The notes beneath the pieces were generated by a model, which was not told the origin of the DNA, did no database searches, and saw only the letters and a program-made list of their open reading frames with translations. A program made the position numbers and the translations under genes. 64,000 nt of DNA from Chaenocephalus aceratus (taxonomy: Eukaryota > Chordata > Actinopteri > Perciformes > Channichthyidae): positions 42,258,008 through 42,322,007 of the forward strand of contig CM043800.1 in assembly GCA_023974075.1 (NCBI GenBank), in the 5' to 3' direction. This document shows, piece by piece, positions 22,138-33,577 of the stretch (within the stretch, counting starts at the first letter, position 1; each line of letters begins with the position of its first letter).

Positions 22138-22312
22138 ATGAGTAAAGTCCAAATGCTGCTGTCGTTGAAGAAGCAGCGACTCACTGCTGAAGAGATATTT
22201 GCTCTGTTTGAACAAACAATAGCAGAGCTCGAGGAGGAGCTGTTTCTTTCCAAAGAGGAGAACAAGAGACTCCAGAAACTTCTGGACGCTCAGCTTCGGA
22301 TACAGAGAGCAG
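22138..22312 (+). CDS. C2H2 zinc-finger gene A, exon 1 (coiled-coil N-terminus)
   Basis: The exon encodes 58 codons plus one base. It opens MSKVQMLLSLKKQRLTAEE and continues with a glutamate/leucine-rich helix (ELEEELFLSKEENKRLQKLL), predicted to be a coiled coil. This opening is typical of a large family of fish zinc-finger proteins, and I chose the start by that conservation over the in-frame ATG at 22081. A GT donor follows at 22313. The last base joins the AC at 38957 to form Asp, giving RADVQQL as expected. Relative to gene B it lacks two codons after LTA and four codons (VLQP) after LLDA. The 16.6-kb intron is packed with transposons, so splicing efficiency is uncertain. Confidence 0.8.
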
Positions 22313-23457
22313 GTTTGTCCCCTTTACTTTTAATTAACACTTTACACTCTTCAGATGTGTTCATGACGACTTATATATTTACTTTGATTCATTCACAGTG
22401 CGGTATAATGAGACAATAACAGGCTACAGATGCGGACACGCACACACACATATGTATATATTTATATAAATATATATACAATTTCAGAATCAAACCGAGC
22501 ACTCTCATAATAACGTAACACTATCAGAGACTGGATATATCCACCCTCTCCCATCTGGTCGCTACAATTAGGAAAATAAATTACGGGCCAAAAGTTGTAT
22601 TAAAAGTAAGCAGAGGACACCAAACCAACAGAGACCCGTCTGTCCGCTGCATCTACGCACACACTGTACCACACACACCTACACCACACACACGCACATA
22701 CAGCTCCTAAAACAGGCTACAGCCGTTGTGTATTTTATTGTGAAGCACTAAATGGTTTTAGAAAAATATCGACTGTTTGTAGATATCTACTAAACTAAAG
22801 CAAATAAAGAGAGTAGGCATGTTATACTGAGTGGTATATATTATACACACTGCTCTGCTTTCTGCACGGACCTCACAGCTGTTCTCACTGTAAACATCGC
22901 GTCGTGATGAAAGCAGTTAATATAATAATATCCAGGGGATGCATGCAGAGCTGTCATTGGCTGAGATAAATCCGGCAGTGTATCCTCGGTTATAGCTCCT
23001 CCAGAGAGCCTCCTCGACGCTCGGTCCTCGAAGTGCATTTAGAGAAATGAGATGTCCTTTAACATGGCGCGCTAAAATTCATTTCCGGGTCACTATCGGA
23101 GGACCGAGGAGTGGAGGAGGGGGATTTGATGAAATGAGAAAGGGCCCTGGTTTATTTCTCTTGTCATCGAGATGTCCGTTTCTGCTGCTCATTAAAGCCA
23201 GCTACATACCTTCGATGCACCACCTCCGACTCCTATCTCCCGGCACTACAACATTGAATAATATGCCATTTAATGTAATGATTTAAATATGACCCATGCA
23301 TGTGGGCACTAGTTGGTTAAATGTGACATACATTGATACTTTAGTTTTAATGTGCTTCTTTATTCACCTTTTCTTTTTAAATGCGTAAAAGCAAATAAAA
23401 ACAAATACTTTTGATTAATTCAAATTGCGGGAGAATAATTCATAAAGAAATCAATGA
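22313..23457 (+). other. Gene A intron, part shared with gene B
   Basis: A segment around 23250-23325 (GAATAATATGCCATTTAATG onward) matches gene B intron at 53243-53313. The rest carries short CA and TA runs and no recognised gene. Confidence 0.5.
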
Positions 23458-23615
23458 ATAAATATTAGGAATGCTCCAATCGATCGATACTCACTCTCTA
23501 CCGATCGATCGGGCTCTCTAAAAATGCCGATCACGAGAGCCGATCGCATGACGTAAAATGATGAAGTAAAATACATGACACTTTTCTCTGTGCGCGGCAA
23601 AACCAGCTCACCAAA

Positions 23616-23808
23616 ATGGCTTCACCAGTCTGGCAGCATTTTAAGGTGTCCGAAAAGGACAATACAATAGCGGTGTGTAACGTGTGTGTGAAGCAGAAAT
23701 CCTGCAGCTCCACCCGCTGTGACGGACCGGAGAGCGGAGCGAAACACACACTAAGAGTTAGACCTAACACACTTAGCTATTTTATCTACCCCTGGAACAA
23801 GCTAAAAT
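23616..23808 (+). pseudogene. hAT transposase BED-finger exon
   Basis: Met-Ala-Ser-Pro-Val-Trp at 23616 continues QHFKVSEKDNTIAVCNVC, an aromatic start and CxxC typical of ZBED-like hAT transposases. The downstream Asn-Leu-x-x-His part is scrambled and the frame ends at 23810. It lies near the left end of its hAT, where a first exon is expected. Confidence 0.65.
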
Positions 23809-23898
23809 AGTTATTATAAATATGTTTATTCTTCACTGTCGGGTCACTCATTACTGGATCAGTGAGCTGCATGAGATACTGACAGGTTGTCAGGAGAG

Positions 23899-23932
23899 AG
23901 AGAGAGAGAGGGGGGGGGGGAGAGAGAGAGAG
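23899..23932. repeat. (GA)n with G run
   Basis: GA dinucleotides flank a run of ten G. Confidence 0.9.
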
Positions 23933-24899
23933 AACGCTTCCGCTCATTTCTCCCGTGTTATTATCCACAGTTAATGTAAACTTGAATAATGTACTTTATA
24001 TGAATGTAATAATTATGTTGGTTGTTGTTTGTGGAAGCTCCAGTGAATGAGCCCCATTAACCTGTTAAGCCCGAAGGTCCCCGCCGTCGGGGACCCTGTT
24101 TTTTTTTTCACGACACTGTGTCTCAGGGTATCTTAATATTTAAAAACCTATTAATGTGTTATACCAGATTAACGAGAAGAATCTCAGCTAACTGAAGATA
24201 CGAACCATTTTTACCGAAACAAAACACAAGTCTCACAATAAGCGTTAGCATTAGCCCTTAGCTAAAACGGGCAGATGCTACTTCCGGTGCTAACTAGCAA
24301 AAACTATCTTTAAAACTTAATATTTTCTGCACAAACTACATATCACATGAACGCTGATACTCCACATATTATTTTGTTATAAGTATCATCACTGTAGGAA
24401 ACAAATTCACTGAGCTAGCAGCCAGAACAGAGAAGAAAAAAAACAACAGTTTTCAAAACTATAACAATAATTATGTCTTACCGTTGCTGTTTTGTAATCA
24501 AAGCTCTTGTTCAAGGGAATAACAACGCTTCTTAAGGTTAATCCAATGTCTCTTAGTCACTTCAGAATTGTTCCTGATAATCTATCATTACATTCATGGC
24601 AGCAGAGTAGGTATAAAGTTTCGCAGTCCCGAGCTAATGCTGTCTCACATGCTGTTTACGCAAACCTCTCTCTACTTGACGTAAGTGTTTAGCGGGACTC
24701 ACTAACTGTCACTCAATTCTATTGGCTCTAACGGTTCAGAAAAGGTGTCAATCACCCAAATCGACCAATGGGTTCTACATATATGATCCTGCGTAGTATA
24801 AACTACGCACGCTCCGGCTCCATTACGCATTACGCAGCCAGAAGGGAGAGCTTCACCACCGAGGCGAGCAGGTGCTAGAGATGCTAGCTGACGATAGCT

Positions 24900-25003
24900 A
24901 TGATCATACCAGATGACTCTTCGTCAGATGATGAAGATCTCCTCCAGCCAGACCTGGATCCGGACAGTAGTGACTCGGATGTTGAACTTCCACCATGGGA
25001 AAT
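24900..25003 (+). pseudogene. piggyBac transposase first exon (acidic N-terminus)
   Basis: The ATG at 24900 opens an acidic stretch with PDDSSSDDEDLLQPDLDPDS and ends ELPPWE before a GTATGT donor at 25004. Acidic, serine-rich N-termini are normal for PGBD-like transposases. It is 34 codons long. No catalytic domain follows. Confidence 0.5.
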
Positions 25004-25017
25004 GTATGTAATCTCTC

Positions 25018-25428
25018 TGTTTTTATATATTACTTATGTGTTTGGTGGAACTGCGTCACAGTGCTAGCTTAGCCAAGAAGCTACAGGAATGATTAGGCAA
25101 AATGCTAAATAGTGTTACTTGTCTTTTTGGAGTTTCATTTTCTAAATGACCAGTGAATGAATATACATGTGTTTACTTATTTGGTGTAATATTATTCATT
25201 TATAGTCCAATACTATCCTTTTTATATATTACTTTTGTGTTTGGTGGAACTGCATCACATTGTTTGCTTAGCCAAGAAGCTACAGGAATGATTAGGCAAA
25301 ATGCTAAATGGTGTTACTTATCTTTTTGGAGTTACATTTTCTAAATGAATGGCCAGTGAATGAATATACATGTGTTTACTTATTTATTTGGTGTAATATT
25401 ATTCATTTATAGTCCAATATTATCCTTT
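25018..25428. repeat. About 200-bp tandem duplication within the piggyBac
   Basis: TTTTATATATTACTT followed by GTGTTTGGTGGAACTGC occurs at about 25021 and again at about 25220. Both copies continue through AAGAAGCTACAGGAATGATT to TAGTCCAATA. The copies differ by a few substitutions and a 4-8 bp indel. Confidence 0.8.
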
Positions 25429-25461
25429 AATCTAATCTCTTTGTTTTTCCACATTTGTTAG

Positions 25462-25760
25462 ATGAGGAGTGACCCCAGCAGGACAAAGCCACACACCCAG
25501 AAGAGTTTCAGTGAGCAGCTTGCTGCAGAGTTGTTGGAGTTTGCTGAATGCCCTGCTGAAGGCCCTGCACCTCCACCACCCCCCCTCCTCCACCACTCCC
25601 ATGCATGCCCGAGTATTATGGGGAATATGCCACAAAGGTCAGGAAGAACTGCAGGAGGTGCCTAGATGCTGGACTCAAAAGGGTGAATACACCTGTGTAC
25701 TGCAGGAAGTGCCAGGTCCCTCTGTGCTTCACTGTCAAAAAGAACTGTTTCAGGGAGTGA
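25462..25760 (+). pseudogene. piggyBac transposase C-terminal cysteine-rich exon
   Basis: After a TTTGTTAG acceptor the exon reads MRSDPSRTKPHTQKSFSEQL and then a proline run in which the frame shifts. It continues as NCRRCLDAGL, VYCRKCQVPLC and NCFRE. These paired cysteines form the cross-brace zinc domain that ends piggyBac transposases and binds the terminal repeats. A Trp-to-stop change ends it at 25758. The exon is intact enough to recognise but not to function. Confidence 0.65.
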
Positions 25761-26099
25761 CACGAACCTAAATACTGGAACATTCAGGTAGGTATAAAGT
25801 TCAGGTAGGTATAACGTTTTGCGAGTGTTTATTTAAAAAAAAAAAAAAAAAAATGTATATACCTAGTGTGATTTTATTGTATAGTGTGTTTGTAAAATAT
25901 TTGTTGTTTTTACAAACCTACAGTGTGGTTTTATTGTATAGTACGTTGCTAAAATGTTTGTTTTTACATGCCTATAGTGTGTTGGTAAAATGTTTGAAAT
26001 AAATCTGCCCCAGTGGAGTCAAATGTTACCTATGTTTCCGTTTTTTTTTTTATTGTGCAAGTACACCTACACACACTGACTTACAGTGTAGTTTTATTG

Positions 26100-26212
26100 T
26101 ATAGTGCGTTGGTACAGTTACATACACACAGCTACACCTACACATACCCACACAGCTACACTTACACACCTACACATACCCACACAGCTACACTTACACA
26201 CAATCACACAAA
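26100..26212. repeat. CACACAGCTACA-type minisatellite
   Basis: Irregular units of CACACAGCTACACTTACACAC and CTACACATACC repeat across about 110 bp. Confidence 0.7.
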
Positions 26213-26985
26213 AAAATATATTTTTTAAAAATATTTTTTATTTTTGTTTTGGGTGGAATGAATACCTATAGTGATGATTCAATGTAATACAATGATTTTT
26301 ATAGTCTGGTACCTGAAAAAGGTCAAATGGCACTGATGGAACCAAATGTGCCCAAAGCTTATACCGCCTGGACTTTATTTTCATAAACCTCTCTAAAAAG
26401 GTCAAATGTCACTTGTTTTGCCTCAATCTTGATACATGGTACTTATTATATGGTATACTTTGGATTCCTAAAGCTTTTAGGCTACTAACCCATCATTCAA
26501 GGTTGGTCTTCACTATAAGTAATGGGTTTTCTTTAGGCGGAGACAGGAATTTACATTTTTTTTGCTATGTTTCATCTGAATTTACTCTGACACAGAAAAA
26601 TCTATATTGATTCTGACACTTCTACATCCAACTCACAGATTTAACCTTGATTTGATAACAACAATTATTCATATAAACCTTTTAGAAGTGAAGTTATGGT
26701 CATTTGTTCTGGGAATGTCATTTTCGAGCCTGAAACCTGAAAAACAGGCTCTGGGTTTAACAGGTTAACAGAGTTTTAAACATCACTTTAAATGGAAGAT
26801 CTCCATATGCCCCGCCCATTCGATCGGATCGGCGATCGGTATCGGCGATCCGATCGACCCCGGCCGATACTGATTCTGGCCCCAAAATTGGCGATCAGAG
26901 CATCCCTAATAAATATGTTCAATAATAAATAAAATCTAAATCTAATCTAAAATGTTACTTGATAAAGAATAGGGGAACTAGTACT

Positions 26986-27400
26986 GTTAGAGCCATTTTT
27001 CCTTTTGTTATTATTGTCTGATTGTTAGGCTTAATAATAATATAAATTAGATTGTACTATAAATTATCGGCTATTGTTGTGAGTCACATTATGGTTTAAA
27101 ATGCATTAATTTATGGCTCACTTATTATTTGTTATATGTGCGTCAGTATCACGTGCATGGCTATGCCTATATATGGTAGATTGATAGGACACAGCTGGGG
27201 GTGGTAGACGGGGAAACGGAAAAGTCTTTTGACCGTTCTTTTTGTTACTTTGGAAAATGATACACTTTTTAGTTACTATGAAGCGAAGAAATGTGTCCTC
27301 CTGTATGTACCATGTGGATCAATGAATAAAGCTCATCTGATTCAACTGCGATCTCCGCTGAATTATTTGGAAACAAAGAGAGGCGCGTCAAAACCCACAA
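26986..27400 (+). mobile_element. Putative BEL/Pao LTR
   Basis: TGTTAGAGCCATTTT at 26986 could open an LTR. AATGAATAAAGCTC at 27321 is a polyadenylation-signal-like R region, and the sequence leads into an untranslated leader before a BEL-type gag. The 3' limit and the primer-binding site were not resolved. The 66-codon ORF here is not supported. Confidence 0.35.
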
Positions 27401-27908
27401 CCCCGATAGAGGTGGCTATTCGATTGTAGACAAGGATCAAGACGACATTAGTCAAAAAACTCCGTAAGCTGTGGATAAAGACTTCAAAGGACAAGCACAG
27501 GATTCGTGTGGATTTCAGCTCTGCTTTGGAAACGGCGAACGGACGTTCTAAAGTGCCGAGGAGGAGGCCGTGAGTAAACCATGCCGGCCCGGAACTTATG
27601 AATGAAACACTGTTTACAGCGGGATCGCTTCGTCAAACAATGCAAGTACTGATGCGTGCATAGTTACGGATGTTTGACAAAACTAAACGGGAAATCCATC
27701 CAGTGATATCCTGATGCTTACTGAAGATAATCCGCAATTGCTGTTGGAAGGCTTAAACAATTAAATGCATTAACGAACTATCACGCAGTTAAGGAAGCGG
27801 ACGTTAAAGGAATATTTGGCACAAAAACAGGATTCGCGAAGAGCTGTTCTTGGAAATATTAATGACTTTATTTCATGTGGATTAAGTGAAGAAAAAATTA
27901 AATAAACA

Positions 27909-28683
27909 ATGGATCCTGATATACCTCCAGCTGATGTTGCCGCGGCAGAGGAGACTGGAGAGATTTAAAACTCTCAGCCAATCGCTAAGAGGAAAACTTG
28001 GAGCATGCACCCGCAGAATGAATGAAATTAATCCATTACTGGTGCGAGGTGGAAATATGGAAAAGGTGGATGAAGCTGTTGCAACGTTCAAGATGTTACT
28101 CAATGAATTTATGGAATGTCATGGAATTGTCCAAATGCTTTTATCTGAGGAAATAAGGGAAACTGAGAGAATAGATTGGTATGAACCAAAAATGTCTGCA
28201 TTCACGAATTTCCTTAAGGATGTGGAAATGTGGAAAAGCTCTCAAACGGATCCTCAGATACTGATTGAACCCCATGACAGTGTTTCCAATGCATCAACCA
28301 GGAGGAGCTCAAAAGCAGGATCAGCAACTTCTTCTGCTTCCTCAATCCACCTCAAAATGGCCACAAAAAGAGCTGCCCTCCTTGCCCGGGCAGCAGGATT
28401 AACAGAAAAGCATGCATTTGAAATGGAAAAGGCTCAACTGCAAGCTCAACTGCAAGCTAGATCCGAACGGATAGAAATGGAAGCCAGCCTAGCTGAATCT
28501 GATGCAAAAATGAAAGTCCTGGAGCACTTCGAGACTGGTTCACAAAATCCAACACAAGGCAAATATGATGGCATGAATGACTATTTAAAGGACTACAGAT
28601 TAAAAACACATATGTCAATGGATGCAGAGCCGTCTCCAATTTTCTTTGCTGAGTTCGGAGCCATTCCCAAGACACCACAATAA
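27909..28683 (+). pseudogene. BEL/Pao retrotransposon gag N-terminal part
   Basis: The natural start is probably the ATG at 27909 (Met-Asp-Pro-Asp-Ile-Pro-Pro-Ala), which runs into a frameshift near 27960. From there the frame is open to 28683. It has a helical N-terminal half (VDEAVATFKMLLNEFMECH), a serine/arginine-rich hinge (STRRSSKAGSATSSASS) and a long lysine/alanine/glutamate coiled-coil region (residues about 160-215). This layout is the familiar start of BEL/Pao polyproteins. The zinc knuckle, protease and RT are all missing after 28683. Confidence 0.65.
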
Positions 28684-28765
28684 GTACAAAGGTCATTAAG
28701 TAATTAAAACATTAATATAAATTAATGTAAAATCTCATCAATCAATTATTGCCAACATGTATTTA

Positions 28766-29838
28766 CAGTGGGGCAAAAAAGTATTTAGTCAGCCACCAAT
28801 TGTGTAAGTTCTCCCACTTAAAAAGATGAGAGGCCTGTAATTTTCATCCTAGGTACACTTCAACTATGAGAGACAGAATGGGGGGAAAGAATCCAGGAAA
28901 TCACATTGTAGGATTTTTAATGAATTAATTGGTAAATTCCTCGGTAAAATAAGTATTTGGTCTCCTACAAACAAACAAGATTTCTGGCTCTCACAGACCT
29001 GTAACTTCTTCTTGAAGAGCCTCCTCTGTCCTCCACTTGTTAACTGTATTAATGGCACCTGTTTGAACTCGTTATCAGTATAAAAGACACCTGTCCACAA
29101 CCTCAAACAGTCACACTCCAAACTCCACTATGGCCAAGACCAAAGAGCTGTCAAAGGACACCAGAAACAAAATTGTAGACCTGCACCAGGCTGGGAAGAC
29201 TAAATCTGCAATAGGTAAGCAGCTTGGTGTGAAGAAATCAACTGTGGGAGCAATTATTAGAAAATGGAAGACATACAAGACTACTGATAATCTCCCTCGA
29301 TCTGGGGCTAAACGCAAGATCTCACCCCGTGGGTTCAAAATGATCACAAGAACGGTGAGCAAAAATCCCAGAACCAGACGGGGGGACCTACTGTGAAACA
29401 TGGGGGTGGAAACTTCATGCTTTGGGGCTGTTTTTCTGCAAAGGGACCAGGACGACTGATCCGTGCAAAGGAAAGAATGAATGGGGCCATGTATCGTGAG
29501 ATGTTGAGGTACAACCTCCTTCCATCAGCAAGGGCATTGAAGATGAAACGTGGCTGGGTCTTTCAGCATGACAATGATCTCAAACACACCGCCCGGGCAA
29601 CAAAGGAGTGGCTTCGTAAGAAGCATTTCAAGGTCCTCGAGTGGCCTAGCCAGTCTCCAGATCTCAACCCCATAGAAAATCTTTGGAGGCAGTTGAAAGT
29701 CTGTGTTGCCCAGCGACAGCCCCAAAACATCACTGCTCTAGAGGAGATCTGCATGGAGGAATGGGCCAAAATACCAACAACAGTGTGTGAAAACTTACAG
29801 AAAATGTTTGACCTCTGTCATTGCCAACAAAGGGTATA
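28766..29838 (+). mobile_element. Tc1-like transposon, internally deleted, right end missing
   Basis: A TA dinucleotide precedes CAGTGGGGCAAAAAAGTATT, a Tc1-type left terminal repeat. Transposase starts at 29130. The right terminal repeat is absent because a gypsy LTR begins at 29839 inside the last codons. Confidence 0.8.
29130..29838 (+). pseudogene. Tc1 transposase with central deletion
   Basis: Residues 1-88 form the bipartite helix-turn-helix DNA-binding region ([20 protein letters not shown], then [13 protein letters not shown]). An out-of-frame deletion at about 29390 removes the second part of the binding domain and the first catalytic Asp. The frame then resumes at [19 protein letters not shown] and keeps the second Asp ([10 protein letters not shown]) and the final Glu ([11 protein letters not shown]). 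A further shift near 29815 precedes the truncated end. It cannot catalyse transposition. Confidence 0.8.
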
Positions 29839-30107
29839 TGTTATGACCGGCTTGTAGGCCACAACGGAAAGATGACGAGACGTACACGAGTTTCCAAAAG
29901 CCACGGCACATGTATTGCGATTGTTCAATATAATGTACAACATGGATGGACGAGGGGAGAGGATCGCCGTGTTACTCCTCCTGCGGTCGGCTTGGAGAGA
30001 GTCAGGGCTGCCCTGTGACTCCGGGCAGCTGGGCTTAAAAGCACCTCGGCACCGGCCAGGTGTCCGCGATCGCGATGATTGGCCTCTTCAGCTCCACCCC
30101 ACCGTAA
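29839..30107 (-). mobile_element. Gypsy LTR, larger piece (split LTR)
   Basis: The plus-strand start TGTTATGACCGGC parallels TGTTGCAACCCGG at 4687. This piece ends at ACCGTAA, where the Harbinger-like element begins. Together with 34481-34525 it makes a 314-bp LTR, close to the 316 bp of the first gypsy copy. A TTTTAAGCCC TATA-like box lies on the minus strand. Confidence 0.6.
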
Positions 30108-30264
30108 CGCCCCGTCTACACTACAGCCATCGAAAAATGCTTTCAACGCTTCGCCCATTCATTTGAATGGGGTGACGTAGAAGATTTTAAAATTTCGCCG
30201 AACTGCATTGTGGGGAGCATGGCATGGCATGGCTTTGCAAGCATCATGAGCATCTATCGGCATC

Positions 30265-30316
30265 AAAAGTTGAACAATGTTCAACTTTTGAACTTTTGAA
30301 CAATGTTCAACTTTTG
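30265..30316. repeat. Near-perfect palindromes AAAAGTTGAACA/TGTTCAACTTTT
   Basis: A 25-bp near-palindrome at 30265-30289 is followed by a second half-copy ending at 30316 with the same TTGAACAATGTTCAACTTTT core. Confidence 0.8.
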
Positions 30317-30784
30317 AGGCTCGATGCTTGGCATCAGCCAATCAAATCCCGCGTATGCAAATCTGACAGTACAAGCGCTATCCAATCAAACCGCGTGTAT
30401 GCTGGGAGAGACTACGCAGGTCATTTCCTCATATTAAAAAAAAATGGAGCGGTAGTGAATCACCCGGTGCTGTACGATTCTTGCTCAAATGTGAATCACG
30501 ATTTTCCTCCATAAGAATTGAGATCACGATTCTCACACGATTCTCATCGTTTCAATGAAAATATTTATTGCACTCTTACTCTTAGACGTCACGTGAGTAC
30601 AATGAATTTAAACAGACAACATTTGTCTCTCTTGTAACAAAAACATAACTTTGTCTTTAGTCTGTAGTTGCTGAATACTGAACAAACATTACTACATTCA
30701 AAATGTGGAACCTGGAGCCAACTATTGTGGCTTTAACAGACACCATCAACATCAAAGTGCTTGACTTAAATCCAAGTCTCAGTT

Positions 30785-30985
30785 TCTTGTAGCAAAAACA
30801 TAGAGTAACTAAAATGAATTAGACAGCCAACTACTGTGGCTTTAAACAAAGTGTTTGACTTAAACTCAAGTCTCTCTGGTAACAAAACATACAGTAACTA
30901 AAATGAATTAGACAGCCAACTACTGTGGCTTTAAACAAAGTGTTTGACTTAAACTCAAGTCTCTCTGGTAACAAAACATACAGTA
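30785..30985. repeat. Tandem copy of a 70-80 bp segment
   Basis: AGTAACTAAAATGAATTAGACAGCCAACTACTGTGGC recurs at about 30805 and 30894, each followed by TTTAAACAAAGTGTTTGACTTAAACTCAAGTCTC. Confidence 0.75.
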
Positions 30986-31227
30986 ACTAAAATAAATATA
31001 TTGCTGCTGCCTGAGTGCTGAACATAAAAAATAGAATTGTTGCAGCTTTATAATAACAAAATGTAAATGTTGCAGTAGCACCTGTCCACAGTGACAGGAC
31101 ACCCAACTACTGTACAACAACACCCAGAGATGGCTTGGACTCGTAACCAAAAGACTTCAGACTCGACTTGGACTCGTGTGTTGGGACTCGTGAACAATCA
31201 TTGTGTTTTCTATTTTTGGCGTATTAA

Positions 31228-31440
31228 AGGTGGGGTAGGTACATTTGAGAGAAACCGGCTCGAGATCGCTAGAATTTGAAAATACACAACCGGAGATAAT
31301 CTGCTAGAGGCTGCTACTTCCTTATAGAGCCCGCCTCCTCCAACACACACGAACGCGCACATGACCAATGAGGGCACGAGATAAGTTTGTGCCCAGATGG
31401 AAGGCTGACAGGCAGGTAGGCCATCCAGTTATTTTAGCCG
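31228..31440. mobile_element. Left half of a TTAA-flanked element
   Basis: TTAA (31224-31227) followed by AGGTGGGGTAGGTAC matches the complete element at 55176-55556. Similarity runs through GCACATGACCAATGAGGGCA and ends near GTTATTTTAGCCGG. The right half is absent. Confidence 0.7.
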
Positions 31441-31490
31441 GGCTCATTACGCAGACGTGCGCGCCTCTGTTACTACCTCGTAGTAACACC

Positions 31491-31675
31491 ATGGCGACCG
31501 GCGGCACACCTGCAGCTGTACCGCTTGTAATTAGGTTCAACTACAAAAACTTCGAACAAAACGCCGGCGGCACCAACAAAAGGAGCGCACACTGCAAAGT
31601 CTGCAATATCAAAATCAAGGATGCTGGCGCAACAACGTCGGATTTCATCAGGCACTTGAAAACTCACCCGGAGAG
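31491..31675 (+). pseudogene. BED-type zinc-finger first exon of a hAT transposase
   Basis: The ATG at 31491 opens MATGGTPAAVPLVIRFNYKN. The BED cysteines and histidines follow (HCKVCNIKIKDAG and SDFIRHLKTHPE), and the exon ends at a GAGAG/GTCAGT donor. All four zinc ligands are present and the frame is open throughout. This is the best-preserved hAT exon in the window. No downstream catalytic exon remains within the element. Confidence 0.7.
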
Positions 31676-32259
31676 GTCAGTCACATTAACGCATGGACGG
31701 TTAGCAAACATGTTTAGCTCAGCATCAGCTATGTAATGTTAACTTAGCTTGCTACTAGCTTTGTAACTGAATATTTGAAAAGATTAGTGAATTGCTTGTC
31801 ACACTTGTTTGAGTTGAGTGGCGTTGACATCCAACTCTTGACATGACATAAAAAAGGTCGGTAACGTTAATCATTACGTTCCGCTGCCACCATCTACTGG
31901 CTAACGTTAAACGTAGAAAATACATAGTTACATACATAAATACATCTGTGGGTTTATAGGCAGGTTACAGGTTTATTGTTGACCACGTCGCGTTAATGTT
32001 ACAGGTTTATCAGGTTACCATGACACTGGCTTTGAGTGAGAGGATAGAGGAATATGTTTATTAATAGTAGACTTAAAAGATGTCATTAGAGACCCAGTGT
32101 ATAATAACACAGTAAATGCTTTGAATTTCTTAGATATAGCTGTGCAGTATTCTTAAAAGACTGGATAGCAGCAGACAATAGAAGGCTTATTACAACCAGA
32201 AGAGCCATGAGACTTTTATTTTTATAGAGACTTGAGACTTGACTTGGACTCGTGACCAA

Positions 32260-32360
32260 AGACTTGAGACTTGATCAAGTCTCACCCCACAAAGACTTGA
32301 GACTTGACTTGGACTCGTGACCAAAGACTTGAGACTTGACTTGGACTTGCAAAAAAAGAC
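32260..32360. repeat. Subterminal minisatellite of hAT
   Basis: GAGACTTGACTTGGACTCGTGACCAAAGACTT-type units repeat with partial copies; two further units lie at 31135-31185. Confidence 0.8.
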
Positions 32361-32506
32361 TTGTGAACATCTCTGACAACACCAACCTGTTTGTTACAGG
32401 GAGGAATGCACTTAAGTTACTCAAAATACCTCACCACAGTGCTGAATATAAAAACAAAACAGTCACAGCTTTAGAGTAATAATATAAAAAAAAGCCTAGC
32501 CGGCTA

Positions 32507-33268
32507 GCAATCAATCAATCAATCATGTTTATTTATATAGCCCAATATCACAAATGTTACATTTGTCTCAGTGGTCTTCACAGTGTGTACAGAATATCAG
32601 TATGACAATACGACACCCTCTGTCCTTAGACCCTCACATCGTACAAGGAAAAACTTCCAAAGAAAAGAAAACCCAGTTTAAAGGGAAAAATGGGAGAAAC
32701 CTCAGGGAGAGCAACAGAGGAGGGATCCCTCTCCCAGGACGGACAGACGTGCAATAGATGCCGTGTGTAAATTGAAAAGATAATACATTTGCAACATAGG
32801 TAGACCAGATGTTTGGAAATGCATGTGTGTATAATAGGAAGTTGAATCCACGAGGATATCCATCCAGGACCGATGATCCAGGACCACAGCCACGACTCGC
32901 GATCCAGGACACAGGACCGCAGGATCATCCATGACTCCGGATCCCAGCGTATATAGACACCAAAAAGAAAGACATTTGGGGAAGCTGGGTTAATCGGAAC
33001 ATGAGAGTACACAGGTATTGACAGAGAGAAGGAAGAAGTAAGATGTCCCCCGACAAACTAAGCCTATATCAGCAAAACTAGGGGCTGAATCTAATCAGCC
33101 CTAACTATAAGCTTTATCAAAAAGGAAGGTCTTAAGCGCACTCTTAAAAACGGATAGGGTGTCTGCCGCCCGAACACAAACTGGAAGCTGATTCCACAAA
33201 TGTGGAGCTTGATAAGAAAAGGCTCTGGCTCCCATTGTACTTTTAGAGATTCTAGGAACAACCAACTA
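32507..33268 (-). mobile_element. L2-type LINE, 3' end
   Basis: The (ATTG)n tail is at 32507-32525. The sequence parallels 16778-17520 closely over the 3' UTR and the last ORF2 codons (NLWNQLP-type, here with FLIKLHICG variants). It is 5' truncated at about 33268. Confidence 0.8.
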
Positions 33269-33469
33269 CCCAGTTCAACCAACAACCAACTACCCAGTTC
33301 AACTACTGCACTTAAAGGTTCTTGTACTGAAAAAAACATAAACTTAAACAAAGTGCTCCACTGAGTAGTAATGTCACTGAATCAAAAGGATTAACTTAAA
33401 TACTGCAGTCAGTACTGAATATAAAAAAGCCTCACTGCCTAGCTACTAGCACAGTCCATCTACCTTTTT

Positions 33470-33577
33470 TGGCACAAGCACAACTTCCCTCTCACTCTCG
33501 CCAGAGTCGCCACCGGGATTTTCATCGGTGTTGTTGTCATTGTCCTCGACCTCCTCGTCACTCATTTCTGTGTCACT
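33470..33577 (-). pseudogene. Acidic first exon of the GGGCTGCACGATT-type hAT transposase
   Basis: On the minus strand, ATG near 33577 reads MSDTEMSDEEVEDNDNNTDE, then GESEREVVLVPKK, before AAAAAG/GTAGAT, a good donor. Highly acidic N-termini followed by VPKK and a BED finger are known in hAT transposases. The exon is too short for most ORF callers. No following exon was found. Confidence 0.45.

Larger units (their letters stand above)
24061..26764 (+). mobile_element. piggyBac-type element, internally deleted
   Basis: Both sides carry TTAA (24057-24060 and 26765-26768), and the ends CCTGTTAAGCCC and GGGTTTAACAGG are inverted copies. TTAA target duplication with CC-starting termini is the piggyBac signature. 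The first coding exon and the final cysteine-rich exon survive; the catalytic core is gone and a 200-bp tandem duplication occupies its place. Confidence 0.8.
23466..26908. mobile_element. hAT element carrying a nested piggyBac
   Basis: Ends TAGGAATGCTCC and GAGCATCCCTA form an inverted pair, with internal GATCGATC-type subterminal repeats on both sides. Flanks are identical, ATAAATAT at 23458-23465 and 26909-26916. Total length is 3443 bp, of which 2.7 kb is a TTAA-flanked insertion. Confidence 0.85.
31125..32375. mobile_element. Nested hAT with 8-bp duplication and minisatellite ends
   Basis: CAGAGATGGCTTGG opens and GAACATCTCTG closes the element. Flanks are identical, ACAACACC at 31117-31124 and 32376-32383. 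Inside both ends lie repeats of ACTTGGACTCGTGACCAAAG type. It retains one BED-finger exon. Confidence 0.9.

Noticed and set aside
28864..29121. Minus-strand ORF in Tc1 terminal repeat
   Set aside because: Lies in the terminal repeat and leader of the transposon; shadow frame.
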